64,000 bases of DNA from Ornithinimicrobium pratense (lineage in GTDB: Bacteria > Actinomycetota > Actinomycetes > Actinomycetales > Dermatophilaceae). The translations under genes were made by a program, and so were the position numbers. Below are positions 37,005 to 45,728 of this stretch, in pieces. The notes beneath the pieces were generated by a model that was not told where the DNA came from, made no database searches, and saw only the letters and a program-made list of their open reading frames with translations. Numbering within the stretch: the first letter of the stretch is position 1; every line of letters starts with the position of its first letter. The DNA lies in assembly GCF_008843165.1 (NCBI RefSeq), contig NZ_CP044427.1:248001-312000 (forward strand). Direction: 5' to 3'.

Positions 37005-37970
37005 ATGAGCAACACGACGCAGGACGCGCCTGAGACCCGCCCCGCACCCGCACCGTCGAGCAAGGCCGTCCGCCGTCCTGGCGACCTCGTCTTCTCCGGT
37101 CTGTCGATCGGCTCGGCCGCCCTGATCCTGACGATCCTGGCCGGGGTCGCGATCTTCTTGATCATCAACGCCCTTCCGGTCTTCGAGGCCGACCCCGAGG
37201 ACATCTCGGGTGGCAACGGCTTCTTCAGCTACGTCTGGCCGCTGGCCGCCGGCACCGTGGTGGTCTCGCTCATCGCGATGGTCCTGGCCACGCCCGTCGC
37301 CGTCGGCATCGCCCTCTACGTCTCGCACTATGCCCCGAAGCGGCTGGGAGTCACCATCGGCTTCGTCATCGACCTGCTCGCCGCGGTGCCCAGCGTCGTC
37401 TACGGCCTGTGGGGCTACATGGTGTTCGCCCCCCAGATGCGTCCCTTCTACGAGTGGCTGTCCGAGAACATGGGGTGGCTGCCCCTCTTCGGCGGCAATC
37501 CCTCGACCACCGGGCGCACCCTGCTGACCGCGGGCATCGTGCTGGCGGTGATGATCCTGCCGATCATCACCAGCGTCTCCCGCGAGGTCTTCCTGCAGAC
37601 GCCGCGGCTGCACGAGGAAGCCGCCCTGGCCCTCGGCGCGACCAAGTGGGAGATGATCCGCACCGCCGTGCTGCCGTTCGGCAAGCCCGGCATCATCGGC
37701 GGCACCATGCTGGGGCTGGGCCGCGCCCTCGGTGAGACGATGGCCGTGGCCATGATCCTGTCCGTCGGGCCGTTCACCTGGTCCTTGATCAGCTCCGGCA
37801 ACCGCACCATCCCCGGCGAGATCGCGCTGAACTTCCCCGAGGCCCAGGGCGGGCTGCGGATGCACGAACTCATCGCCGCCGGTCTGGTCCTGTTCGTCAT
37901 CACCCTCGCCGTCAACCTCGTCGCCCGGTGGATCGTCCAGCGCTCCGCCGAGTTCTCTGGAGCCAACTGA
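37005..37970 (+). CDS. pstC: Phosphate ABC transporter permease PstC
   Basis: A 321-aa permease with six membrane helices. The family motifs GFVIDLLAAVPSVVYGLWGY and the EAA-type loop EEAALALGATKWEMIRTAVLP contact the ATPase PstB. It forms the channel with PstA. ATG 37005 follows GAAAGGG. The stop overlaps the pstA start by one base (TGATG). Confidence 0.97.
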   Translation: MSNTTQDAPETRPAPAPSSKAVRRPGDLVFSGLSIGSAALILTILAGVAIFLIINALPVFEADPEDISGGNGFFSYVWPLAAGTVVVSLIAMVLATPVAVGIALYVSHYAPKRLGVTIGFVIDLLAAVPSVVYGLWGYMVFAPQMRPFYEWLSENMGWLPLFGGNPSTTGRTLLTAGIVLAVMILPIITSVSREVFLQTPRLHEEAALALGATKWEMIRTAVLPFGKPGIIGGTMLGLGRALGETMAVAMILSVGPFTWSLISSGNRTIPGEIALNFPEAQGGLRMHELIAAGLVLFVITLAVNLVARWIVQRSAEFSGAN

Positions 37971-39124
37971 TGAGCACTGATCTGCGGCCGCAGACCCACG
38001 AGGAGCTGCCGCCCACCGGGCTGGACCAGGTGTCCGGCGTCGAGGTGGCCCCCGTGCACCCTGCGACCAACGCCCCCGGCCGCATTGTCCTGGTCGTGGC
38101 CGCCGTCGTGGCCGTGCTGCTCTGGCAGGTCGTCGGCTTCCACGTCGCGGTGTCCGTCGCCCTCGCCTTCCTGATCTACCTGGTGGCCCTCTACGTCGTC
38201 TACCGGAGGGTCTCCGGCCACCGCCAGGCGGTCAACCGGGTGATGACCGGCATGATCACCGGTGCCTTCCTGCTGGCGGTCCTGCCGCTGATCTCCCTGC
38301 TGTGGACCGTGACCAGCAACGGTATCGGTCTGGCCACCAGCCCGGACTTCCTGCAGTCCACTATGCGTGGGGTTGACGGTCGGCACGACCGGGCCTTCTT
38401 CGAGGAGGGCGCCCCCCTGCTCGGTGGTGTCCACCACGCCATCATGGGGACCCTGATCATCACCGGGATCGCCACCCTCATCTCGGTCCCCATCGGCCTG
38501 CTCACCTCGATCTACCTGGTCGAGTACGGCGCGGGCTCCAAGCTGGCCCAGGCCATCCGCTTCATGGTCGACGTGATGACCGGCATCCCTTCCATCGTCG
38601 CCGGTCTGTTCGCCTTCGCGCTGTTCTCCCTCTTCCTCGGTCCGGCCGACGCCAAGATCGGCATCGCCGGATCGGTGGCACTGTGCGTGCTGATGATCCC
38701 CACGGTCGTGCGCAACAGCGAGGAGATGCTGCGCATCGTGCCCAACGAGCTGCGCGAGGCGGCCCTGGCCCTGGGTGTGCCCAAGTGGCGGGTCATCCTC
38801 AAGGTGGTCCTGCCCACCGCGGCCTCCGGCCTGGCCTCGGGCGTCACCCTGTCCATCGCCCGCGTCATCGGTGAGACGGCGCCCCTGCTGGTCACCATCG
38901 GGGCCGTGCCCTTCCTTAACTTGAACCCGGTCGACGGTCGGATGAACACCCTGGCCGTCTACGCTTACGACCTGTTCAAGAACCCGCTCTCGCCCGGCTC
39001 CTACGCCGAGCCCAGCCTGCAGCGCGCGTGGGCAGCGGCCCTGCTGCTCCTGGTCATCGTCATCCTGCTCAACCTGGCGGCCCGCCTCATCGCCAAGATC
39101 TTCGCGCCGAAGACCGGCCGCTGA
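37970..39124 (+). CDS. pstA: Phosphate ABC transporter permease PstA
   Basis: A 384-aa permease, longer than typical PstA because of an extra N-terminal section of about 100 residues with two hydrophobic helices (VLVVAAVVAVLLWQVVGFHV and the next). The core has VDVMTGIPSIVAGLFAFALF and the EAA loop LREAALALGVPKWRVILKVVLP. ATG 37970 is fused to the pstC stop. Confidence 0.96.
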   Translation: MSTDLRPQTHEELPPTGLDQVSGVEVAPVHPATNAPGRIVLVVAAVVAVLLWQVVGFHVAVSVALAFLIYLVALYVVYRRVSGHRQAVNRVMTGMITGAFLLAVLPLISLLWTVTSNGIGLATSPDFLQSTMRGVDGRHDRAFFEEGAPLLGGVHHAIMGTLIITGIATLISVPIGLLTSIYLVEYGAGSKLAQAIRFMVDVMTGIPSIVAGLFAFALFSLFLGPADAKIGIAGSVALCVLMIPTVVRNSEEMLRIVPNELREAALALGVPKWRVILKVVLPTAASGLASGVTLSIARVIGETAPLLVTIGAVPFLNLNPVDGRMNTLAVYAYDLFKNPLSPGSYAEPSLQRAWAAALLLLVIVILLNLAARLIAKIFAPKTGR

Positions 39125-39145
39125 CACCCCCTGGGAGAAACACCT

Positions 39146-39925
39146 ATGTCCAAGCGCATCGACGTCAAGAACCTTGACATCTACTACGGCGAGTTCCACG
39201 CCGTCAGGGACGTCAGCATGACCATCGAGCCCAAGGCCGTCACCGCCTTCATCGGCCCGTCCGGCTGCGGCAAGTCAACCTTCATCCGCACCCTGAACCG
39301 GATGCACGAGGTGATCCCCGGGGCCCGTGTCGACGGTGTCGTGGAGATGGACGGAAAGAACCTCTACGGCAGGGAAGTGGACCCGGTTGACGTGCGCCGT
39401 CGGGTGGGGATGGTCTTCCAGCGGCCCAACCCCTTCCCCACGATGTCCATCAAGGAGAACGTTCTGGCTGGGGTGCGGCTGAACTCCAAGCGTCTGTCCG
39501 GGAAGGCCGCCGACGAGCTGGCCGAGAGGTCGCTTCGCGGCGCCAACCTGTGGAACGAGGTCAAGGACCGGCTCGACAAGCCCGGCTCCGGCCTTTCCGG
39601 TGGTCAGCAACAGCGGCTGTGCATCGCCCGCGCGATCGCGATCCAGCCCGAGGTGCTCCTCATGGACGAGCCGTGCTCGGCCCTGGACCCGATCTCGACG
39701 CTGGCCATCGAGGACCTCATCAACGAGCTCAAGCAGGACTACACGGTCGTCATCGTCACGCACAACATGCAGCAGGCGGCTCGCGTCTCGGACCGGACCG
39801 GCTTCTTCAACCTCGAGGCGACCGGCAAGCCGGGGGAGCTGGTCGAGTTCGACAGCACCCAGACGATCTTCAACAACCCGAGCAAGAAGGCGACCGAGGA
39901 CTACATCTCCGGTCGTTTCGGCTGA
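39146..39925 (+). CDS. pstB: Phosphate ABC transporter ATPase PstB
   Basis: A 259-aa ATPase. Walker A is [19 protein letters not shown], the Q-loop is [13 protein letters not shown], the signature is [14 protein letters not shown] and Walker B is [13 protein letters not shown]. These are hallmark PstB sequences. It follows pstA by 21 nt behind GGGAGAAAC. phoU is not adjacent. Confidence 0.98.
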   Translation: MSKRIDVKNLDIYYGEFHAVRDVSMTIEPKAVTAFIGPSGCGKSTFIRTLNRMHEVIPGARVDGVVEMDGKNLYGREVDPVDVRRRVGMVFQRPNPFPTMSIKENVLAGVRLNSKRLSGKAADELAERSLRGANLWNEVKDRLDKPGSGLSGGQQQRLCIARAIAIQPEVLLMDEPCSALDPISTLAIEDLINELKQDYTVVIVTHNMQQAARVSDRTGFFNLEATGKPGELVEFDSTQTIFNNPSKKATEDYISGRFG

Positions 39926-39933
39926 CCGGCTGC

Positions 39934-39939
39934 CATAGT
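39934..39939 (+). promoter_or_regulatory. -10 box of the LprG-like lipoprotein gene
   Basis: CATAGT lies 7 nt before ATG 39947, just after pstB, so the lipoprotein-MFS pair can be transcribed separately from pst. Confidence 0.4.
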
Positions 39940-39946
39940 GGCGGGT

Positions 39947-40678
39947 ATGACGAGGCGCAGCGCACCGCAGACCCGCCACTTGGTCGCCCTCGCCTTGTTG
40001 GCGGCGGCCATGCTCACGGCCTGCAGCGACGGTGAGGACGAGACCGAGACGACCGCTGCGCCGCCCCCGCCCAGCGCGGCCGACCGGCTGACCCAGGCGC
40101 ACGGCGTGCTGGTCGAGGCCGGGTCGCTGCACCTGGCGATGTCCGGCAGCGACCTGCCGGAGGACCAGAGCACCTACATCATCAGCGCCACCGGTGAGGG
40201 CACGATGGACCCGCCGGCCTTCGACGGCACGATCACCGCTCAGATGGCCGGCATCCAGGCGGACGTGCCGACGGTCGCCGTCGACGGGGAGCTCTACGTC
40301 AAGCTGCCCTACGTGCCCCGGCACGTGCGCACCGACCCTGAGGACCTGGGGGTGCCGGACCCCGCGACGCTGTTCGACCCGGAGGAAGGGCTGGTGGGTC
40401 TGCTGGGGCAGACGCAGGAGCCGGAGTTCGGCGAGCGCCGCAGGGAGGGGGCAGAGGTCGTGCAGGAGGTGGTCGGGACGCTGCCGGGCCAGGTGGTGCG
40501 CGACCTGTTGAGCGCCGGAGACGCGGACGCGGACTTCGACGTCAGCTACGGCCTGGTCGAGGAGGACTGGCAGGTCCGCACGGTGGTGATCACCGGGCCG
40601 TTCTACCCGCCCGCCACCTCGACCTACTCGTTGATGCTCAGCTCCTACGGGGCACCCGTCACCGTCACCGCTCCCTGA
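39947..40678 (+). CDS. LppX/LprAFG-family lipoprotein
   Basis: A 243-aa lipoprotein. The signal peptide RHLVALALLAAAMLTAC gives lipobox LTAC. The mature part follows the LppX_LprAFG fold: ADRLTQAHGVLVEAGSLHLAMSG, then GTMDPPAFDGTITAQMAG with a half-barrel of strands and a hydrophobic cavity for triacylated lipids. In mycobacteria LprG is encoded next to the MFS exporter P55 and the two move triacylglycerides or glycolipids to the outer envelope. The same gene pairing occurs here, two bases apart. Confidence 0.88.
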   Translation: MTRRSAPQTRHLVALALLAAAMLTACSDGEDETETTAAPPPPSAADRLTQAHGVLVEAGSLHLAMSGSDLPEDQSTYIISATGEGTMDPPAFDGTITAQMAGIQADVPTVAVDGELYVKLPYVPRHVRTDPEDLGVPDPATLFDPEEGLVGLLGQTQEPEFGERRREGAEVVQEVVGTLPGQVVRDLLSAGDADADFDVSYGLVEEDWQVRTVVITGPFYPPATSTYSLMLSSYGAPVTVTAP

Positions 40679-40679
40679 C

Positions 40680-42602
40680 GTGACGGGGGGAGAACTCTCA
40701 CGCCCCCCGGGGGCCGACGGAGCGACTGTCGGCAGCCCGTCGGGCCCGCCGCCGCGCTCCCGGGGGCTGCTGACCATCGCCGCGCTGGCCGTGGCACTCG
40801 CCGCCGCGGACACCTACGTGGTGGTGCTGGCCCTGACCGACATGATGGCCGGGGTCGGGGTGGGCATCGAGTCCCTGCAGCGGGGGACGCCGATCATCTC
40901 CGGCTTCCTGCTGGGCTACATCGCCGTGCTGCCGCTCATCGGACGGCTGTCGGATCTGGTCGACCGGCGCCGGATCCTGCTGTGCTGCCTGGTGGTCTTC
41001 ATCATCGGCTCGGCGGTGACTGCGGTCTCGGTGGACCTATCGGTGATGGTGGCCGGGCGTTTCCTGCAGGGCCTGGGCGGGGGTGGGCTGGTCCCGGCGA
41101 CCCTGGCGCTCGTCGCTGACCTGTGGCCGCGCGGGCAGCGCGGCCTGCCGCTCGGCGTCGTCGGCGGCGTCCAGGAGCTCGGCTCGGTCCTCGGCCCCCT
41201 CCTGGGCGCCCTCGTCCTCATGGTCGGCGACTGGCGGGACATCTTCTGGATCAACGTCGCGCTCGGCGCCGCCTGCCTGCTCGGCGTCTGGCTCCTGCGC
41301 CCCCTCCCCACAGAACACGCGACAGGACCCGACAGGACACGCAGACAGGACACGCAGAAGGGCTCGACAGGGCACGCGCAAGAGTCCGACAGGACACGCG
41401 AGGGCGCCGGACCCGAGCTGCGTAGGACCGCCGGCCGCTCCCGGGGGGTGACCGGCGCGGCATACCTCGTGGCGGTGCTGGGCGCGGCCCTGTGGACCCT
41501 CACCCTGACCGCGCCCGCCGCGCTGACCAGCTCGATCGCGCTGGGCGGCCCGTTCGTGCCGATCGAGGGGTGGGGCACCCGTGTCGGCACGCCGATCGGG
41601 CTCGCCGCGATCGCCCTGACCGTGCTGCTCGCGGTGCTCACCGCCCGCCGCTGGCTGCCGCTGCTGCTCGCGGCCGACCTGCTGGGGGCCACGTTCCTGG
41701 CGCTCGCGCTGGGCTCGCTTGTCCTGACCTTCTCCACGGCGAACCCGGAGACCGAGGTGCTGGGCCCGATGGGGTGGTGGCTGTTGCCACTCTGTGCGGT
41801 GGCGGGGATCGCCTTCCTCGTCCGCCAGCGCACGGCCCGCCGCCCGCTCATCCCGAGCGGGGTAGTGCGCGGCCGCGTCTGGCCGGCCCTCGTCGTCAGC
41901 CTGCTCGTCGGGTCCGCGTTGGTGGCGGTCGTCGTCGACGTGCCGCTGCTGTCCCGGCTGACGCAGGGCACTGACGAGACTGACGCGGCGCTGGTCCTGG
42001 TCCGCTTCCTCGTCGCCGTCCCCATCGGTGCGGTCCTCGGGGGCTGGCTGCTGCGGCGGCTCGGACCGGCCCTGGTCGCCACCCCCGGCCTGGCGCTCGC
42101 GGCCGTCTCGATCCTGGCGATGGCCCAGTGGGAGCGCAGCTCGCTGGACGCCGTCGTGGCGACCACCCTGCCGCTGGTCGGGGCAGGCCTGGGCGTCGGC
42201 CTGGCCATCGCCCCGGTCAACGACGCCGCCCTCGCTGACGCCGTCGAGGAGGGGCACGGGGCGGTGAGTTCGCTCGTGGTGGTAGCCAGGATGGTCGGCA
42301 TGGTGGTGGGCCTGGCCCTGCTGACCTCGCTCGGCCTGCGCCGCTTCCACCTCGAGGTCGGGCAGCTCGTCGACCCGAGCGACAGCGACGCCCTCCTCGA
42401 CGCCGCCGTGATCCAGGTCCAGACCGTGCTGACGGGAGCCGGGATCGCAGCCGCGGTGGCAGCGGTCGTCGCGCTGGCGCTGGGCCTGCGCCCCGTCGGG
42501 TCGACGGCGCAGCAGCCCGAGCAACAGCCGGCAGGGCAGCAGAGCCGGCAGGCCCAGCAGCAAGACCGGTCGGGCGGTGGACGGCCTACCCTGGGAGCAT
42601 GA
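40680..42602 (+). CDS. MFS transporter, P55-like partner of the lipoprotein
   Basis: A 640-aa DHA2-type, 14-helix transporter. The loop motif GRLSDLVDRRRILLC and later GRFLQGLGGGGLVPATLALVAD are visible. An unusual hydrophilic insert (about residues 215-260, with RTRRQDTQKGSTGHAQESDR) separates the halves and comes from a DNA repeat. The C-terminus is Gln-rich (QQPEQQPAGQQSRQAQQQ). It should work with the preceding LprG-like lipoprotein in lipid or drug export. GTG 40680 lies 1 base after the lipoprotein stop, and its stop overlaps the next gene's ATG. Confidence 0.85.
   Translation: MTGGELSRPPGADGATVGSPSGPPPRSRGLLTIAALAVALAAADTYVVVLALTDMMAGVGVGIESLQRGTPIISGFLLGYIAVLPLIGRLSDLVDRRRILLCCLVVFIIGSAVTAVSVDLSVMVAGRFLQGLGGGGLVPATLALVADLWPRGQRGLPLGVVGGVQELGSVLGPLLGALVLMVGDWRDIFWINVALGAACLLGVWLLRPLPTEHATGPDRTRRQDTQKGSTGHAQESDRTREGAGPELRRTAGRSRGVTGAAYLVAVLGAALWTLTLTAPAALTSSIALGGPFVPIEGWGTRVGTPIGLAAIALTVLLAVLTARRWLPLLLAADLLGATFLALALGSLVLTFSTANPETEVLGPMGWWLLPLCAVAGIAFLVRQRTARRPLIPSGVVRGRVWPALVVSLLVGSALVAVVVDVPLLSRLTQGTDETDAALVLVRFLVAVPIGAVLGGWLLRRLGPALVATPGLALAAVSILAMAQWERSSLDAVVATTLPLVGAGLGVGLAIAPVNDAALADAVEEGHGAVSSLVVVARMVGMVVGLALLTSLGLRRFHLEVGQLVDPSDSDALLDAAVIQVQTVLTGAGIAAAVAAVVALALGLRPVGSTAQQPEQQPAGQQSRQAQQQDRSGGGRPTLGA
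41317..41401 (+). repeat. Imperfect GACAGGACACGC repeat inside the MFS gene
   Basis: GACAGGACACGCA occurs at 41331 and 41344, with variants at 41321, 41365 and 41388. The array encodes the polar inter-domain loop of the MFS protein and looks like slippage expansion; the frame is kept. Confidence 0.75.
42587..42592 (+). promoter_or_regulatory. -10 box of the HhH-GPD glycosylase gene
   Basis: TACCCT inside the end of the MFS gene, 6 nt before ATG 42599, allows independent leaderless expression. Confidence 0.45.
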
Positions 42603-43180
42603 CCGAGACCCTGCACCTGGTCGGTGAGGCGGAGGCCGACCGGATCCTCACTGAGCACCCGTTCGCCCTGCTCACCGGCATGCTGCTGGACCAGCAGATC
42701 CCCATGGAGGTGGCCTTCGACGGGCCGCGCAAGATCTACGAGCGGCTGGGCACGATCGACCCTGCGACGATCGCCGCGACCGACCCGGAGAAGTTCATCG
42801 AGATCTGCTCCACGCCCCCTTCCGTGCACCGCTTCCCCAAGTCCATGGGCCAGCGCGTCCACGACCTGGCCACCGCGGTGGTGCAGGACTACGACGGTGA
42901 CGCTGCGGCCATCTGGACCGAGGGCGACCCGGACGGCAAGGAGGTCCTCAAGCGGCTCAAGGGTCTGCCCGGGTTCGGTGAGCAGAAGGCCAGGATCTTC
43001 CTGGCGCTGCTGGGCAAGCAGCGCGGTCTGACGGCGGCGGGCTGGCGGGAGGCGGCGGGCGACTATGGGCGAGACGGCGTGCACATGTCCATCGCGGACG
43101 TCACCAGCGCGGAGTCCCTCCAGCAGGTGCGGGCCTACAAGAAGGAGAAGAAGGCCGCCGCCAAGGCAGCTCGGGGGTGA
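42599..43180 (+). CDS. HhH-GPD family base-excision DNA glycosylase
   Basis: A 193-aa helical protein. PFALLTGMLLDQQIPMEVAF is the start of the HhH-GPD fold, and LKRLKGLPGFGEQKARIFLALLG is the helix-hairpin-helix that grips DNA. VHMSIADVTSAESL follows where the catalytic Asp is expected (IAD). Family members excise damaged bases; the specificity is unknown. Its start overlaps the MFS stop. Confidence 0.88.
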   Translation: MTETLHLVGEAEADRILTEHPFALLTGMLLDQQIPMEVAFDGPRKIYERLGTIDPATIAATDPEKFIEICSTPPSVHRFPKSMGQRVHDLATAVVQDYDGDAAAIWTEGDPDGKEVLKRLKGLPGFGEQKARIFLALLGKQRGLTAAGWREAAGDYGRDGVHMSIADVTSAESLQQVRAYKKEKKAAAKAARG

Positions 43181-44409
43181 GCCGCCCCGACCCTGGGCTG
43201 CCCGCGTCCGGCCGGGCCGGGTCCCCAGACCTGCCCGGCACCTCCGTCTGGGCCACCCCCGGCATGATCGCCCTGGCGGTCGTGGCCTTCACCGGCTTCT
43301 CCGGGTATGCCGCGCTCCTGCCCGCTGCCCCGTTGTGGGTCGTCCGCGAGGGGACGTCGGACTCCGCCGGCGCGGGCGCGGTCAACTTCGTGCTCCTCGG
43401 CGCCACCGTCGCGACCCAGTTCGCCGTGCCCTGGCTGATCCGGCGACTCGGCTGGGGCCCCGTGCTTGCGGCCGGGATGGTGCTCCTGGGCCTGCCCTCC
43501 CTCCTGCACGGACTCACGGCGGACCTGGCCCCGACGCTCGCGCTCTCGGCCGTCCGAGGTGTGGGCTTCGGGATCCTCACCGTCGCGGCCAGCGCCGCCG
43601 CCGTCCTCCTTGTCGAGCCGCGTCGGCGGGGTGCCGCGGTCGGTGCCTACTCTCTGGCCCTGTCGGTGCCCAACGTCCTGCTCATGCCCAGCGGAGGATG
43701 GATCGGGGACACCTGGGGCTTCTGGCCGGTCTTCCTCCTCGGGGCCGTCCCCCTGCTGGGCATCCCCGCCTGCTTCGCCCTGTCCCGCCACCTGCCCGAG
43801 CGCTCCACCCAAGCCCCTGACCTCCCGTCGGGCACGCCCGCCGGGCGAACCACATACCTCCGGCTGATCCCGCCCAGCCTCATCCTGCTGACGGTCACCC
43901 TCGCCGGGGGCGGCATCATCACCTTCGCACCGCAGTTGGTGGCGGTGCCCTGGCTCTCGGCGGTCGGGCTGTTCGCCTTCGGACTGGCCGCCACCCTGAC
44001 CCGGTGGCGGATCGGGGCCTTCTCCGACCGGGTCGGCGTGGACCGGCTGCTCTGGCCCTTCGTCATCCTCATCGTTCTCGGTCTGTCCGCGCTCGCCTGG
44101 GTGGTCCGCACCCCTGTCGGCACCGCGCAGGTGGCGGCCTGGGTCGCCACCTGCGCGGTCGTGGGCATCAGCTACGGCGCACTGCAGAGCCTCACCATGC
44201 TGCAGGCCTTCGCCGCCGCCGGTCCCCGCCGCGTCGGTGCTGCGAGCGCGGTCTGGAACGCCGGTTTCGATGCCGGGACCGGCACCGGCGCGCTGCTCGT
44301 CGGGGCAGTTGCCCTCGGGGCCGGCTTCGGCCCGGCGATGGCGCTCACCGCCGCGCTCTGCCTGCTCACGCTGCCGTGGGCGATCCGCTCGGCGCTCAGA
44401 GCGCGCTGA
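43177..44409 (+). CDS. MFS transporter
   Basis: A 410-aa, 12-helix transporter. GFGILTVAASAAAVLLVEPRRRGAAVGAY and WRIGAFSDRVGVDRL are loop signatures. Its class is close to DHA1/CynX-like uptake or efflux carriers, substrate unknown. GTG 43177 overlaps the glycosylase stop (GTGA), making the two cotranslated although functionally unrelated. Confidence 0.9.
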   Translation: MSRPDPGLPASGRAGSPDLPGTSVWATPGMIALAVVAFTGFSGYAALLPAAPLWVVREGTSDSAGAGAVNFVLLGATVATQFAVPWLIRRLGWGPVLAAGMVLLGLPSLLHGLTADLAPTLALSAVRGVGFGILTVAASAAAVLLVEPRRRGAAVGAYSLALSVPNVLLMPSGGWIGDTWGFWPVFLLGAVPLLGIPACFALSRHLPERSTQAPDLPSGTPAGRTTYLRLIPPSLILLTVTLAGGGIITFAPQLVAVPWLSAVGLFAFGLAATLTRWRIGAFSDRVGVDRLLWPFVILIVLGLSALAWVVRTPVGTAQVAAWVATCAVVGISYGALQSLTMLQAFAAAGPRRVGAASAVWNAGFDAGTGTGALLVGAVALGAGFGPAMALTAALCLLTLPWAIRSALRAR

Positions 44410-44448
44410 GGCCACCCACCCGGCCCCGTCTCCCGGGCAGCGGGGGGC

Positions 44449-45246
44449 TCAGCCCGCGTCCGCCACCTCGACGACCACCGGTGCGTGGTCCGAGGCGCCC
44501 TTGCCCTTGCGCTCATCCCGGTCGACGAACGCCCCCTCCGCCCGGGTCCGCAGCGTCGGGCTGCCCAGGACGAAGTCGATCCGCATCCCACGCCGCTTGG
44601 GGAAGGCGAGCTGGGTGTAGTCCCAGTAGGTGTAGACCCCCGGCCCTTCGGTGTACGGCCGGGCCAGATCGGCATACCCCGCGTCCACCACCCCCTGGAA
44701 GGCGGCCCGCTCGCCCGGGCTGGTGTGCGTGCGCCCCTCATAGAACGCCACCGACCAGACGTCCTCGTCCCGCGGCGCGATGTTCCAGTCACCCATGAGC
44801 GCGATCTGCGCCTGAGGGTCCTCGGTCAGCCAGGCCGTGCCGGCCTCCCGCAGCGCGGCGAGCCAGTCCAGCTTGTAGGCCAGGTGCGGGTCGCCCAGGG
44901 AGCGACCGTTGGGCACGTACAGGCTCCACAGGCGCACGCCTCCGCAGGACGCGCCGATCGCGCGCGCCTCGGCCTGGGCCGGGTCGCCCCAGCCCGGCTG
45001 CCCGGGGAAGCCGACCTCGACATCCTCGATCCCCACCCGGCTCACCAGCGCGACCCCGTTCCACTGCGAGTGACCGACGTGCGCCACCTCGTAGCCGGCT
45101 GCCTCGAAGGGCAGCAGTGGGAACTGGTCGTCCTTGCACTTGGTCTCCTGCAGCGCCAGCACGTCGATCTCGTGGCGCTCCAGCAGGGCGACGACGCGGT
45201 CGACGCGGGTGCGGATGGAGTTGCAGTTAAAGGTGGCGATGCGCAC
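44449..45246 (-). CDS. xth: Exodeoxyribonuclease III / AP endonuclease
   Basis: A 265-aa endonuclease/exonuclease/phosphatase-fold enzyme. Signatures are RIATFNCNSIR, LALQETKCKDDQFP (metal Glu), SLYVPNG, MGDWNIAP (catalytic Asp/Asn), RIDFVLGS and the terminal GASDHAPVVVE (Asp-His pair). It cleaves DNA at abasic sites during base-excision repair. GTG 45246 lies 6 nt after a minus-strand TAGGCT (45253-45258), a leaderless start. Confidence 0.96.
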   Translation of the reverse strand: MRIATFNCNSIRTRVDRVVALLERHEIDVLALQETKCKDDQFPLLPFEAAGYEVAHVGHSQWNGVALVSRVGIEDVEVGFPGQPGWGDPAQAEARAIGASCGGVRLWSLYVPNGRSLGDPHLAYKLDWLAALREAGTAWLTEDPQAQIALMGDWNIAPRDEDVWSVAFYEGRTHTSPGERAAFQGVVDAGYADLARPYTEGPGVYTYWDYTQLAFPKRRGMRIDFVLGSPTLRTRAEGAFVDRDERKGKGASDHAPVVVEVADAG

Positions 45247-45252
45247 CCGACC

Positions 45253-45258
45253 AGCCTA
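45253..45258 (-). promoter_or_regulatory. -10 box of xth
   Basis: TAGGCT on the minus strand, 6 nt before GTG 45246, overlapping the stop codon of the SRPBCC gene. Confidence 0.5.
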
Positions 45259-45681
45259 CGGGCGGGTGATCTGCGCCAACGTCCGGCGGTATGCGGCCCG
45301 CACCGGTCTCGCAGCCCAGCCGGCCAGCGTGTCGGGCACCCCTACGGCCCCGAAGGTCTGGATCCAGCACAGGTGGGTGTCGGCGCCCTCGGCGCGCAGG
45401 TCCACCTCGATGCGCCCGGACAGCACGCGCCCCACCTTGTCGAGGACTGCGTGCCGGGGTGGGTCCCAGCTGCGGACCAGCATGTGGTCGTCGATCCGGA
45501 ACGGACCGAGCGCGGTGCGGGCGGTGAACCGGGCGCCCTGCCGCAAGCCGGGCGATGATCCGGCCCCGACGGTGGTGAGCGGGACGGCCGCGGTATGCCG
45601 GTCTAGGTCCCACAACCGGTCCCACACCTGGGCGGGCGGACCGGCGACCAGCAGCTCGATCTGGAAGGCGGGGCGCGGCAT
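45256..45681 (-). CDS. SRPBCC (START-like) family protein
   Basis: A 141-aa ligand-binding-fold protein: FQIELLVAGPPAQVWDRLWDLDRHTAAVPLTTV at the start, then strands GARFTARTALGPFRIDDHMLV and IEVDLRAEGADTHLCWIQTF, ending with a long helix WAARPVRAAYRRTLAQI. Family members bind lipids or hydrophobic molecules; no specific role is evident. ATG 45681 is preferred over 45687 because TAGCCT (45689-45694, minus) is 7 nt upstream. Confidence 0.85.
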   Translation of the reverse strand: MPRPAFQIELLVAGPPAQVWDRLWDLDRHTAAVPLTTVGAGSSPGLRQGARFTARTALGPFRIDDHMLVRSWDPPRHAVLDKVGRVLSGRIEVDLRAEGADTHLCWIQTFGAVGVPDTLAGWAARPVRAAYRRTLAQITRP

Positions 45682-45715
45682 ACCCATGAGGCTAGAGGGT
45701 GTCGGGCAGCGCGCC

Positions 45716-45721
45716 TACGAT
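45716..45721 (+). promoter_or_regulatory. -10 box of the endonuclease IV gene
   Basis: TACGAT, 7 nt before ATG 45729, with no Shine-Dalgarno sequence. Confidence 0.45.
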
Positions 45722-45728
45722 GACGGGC

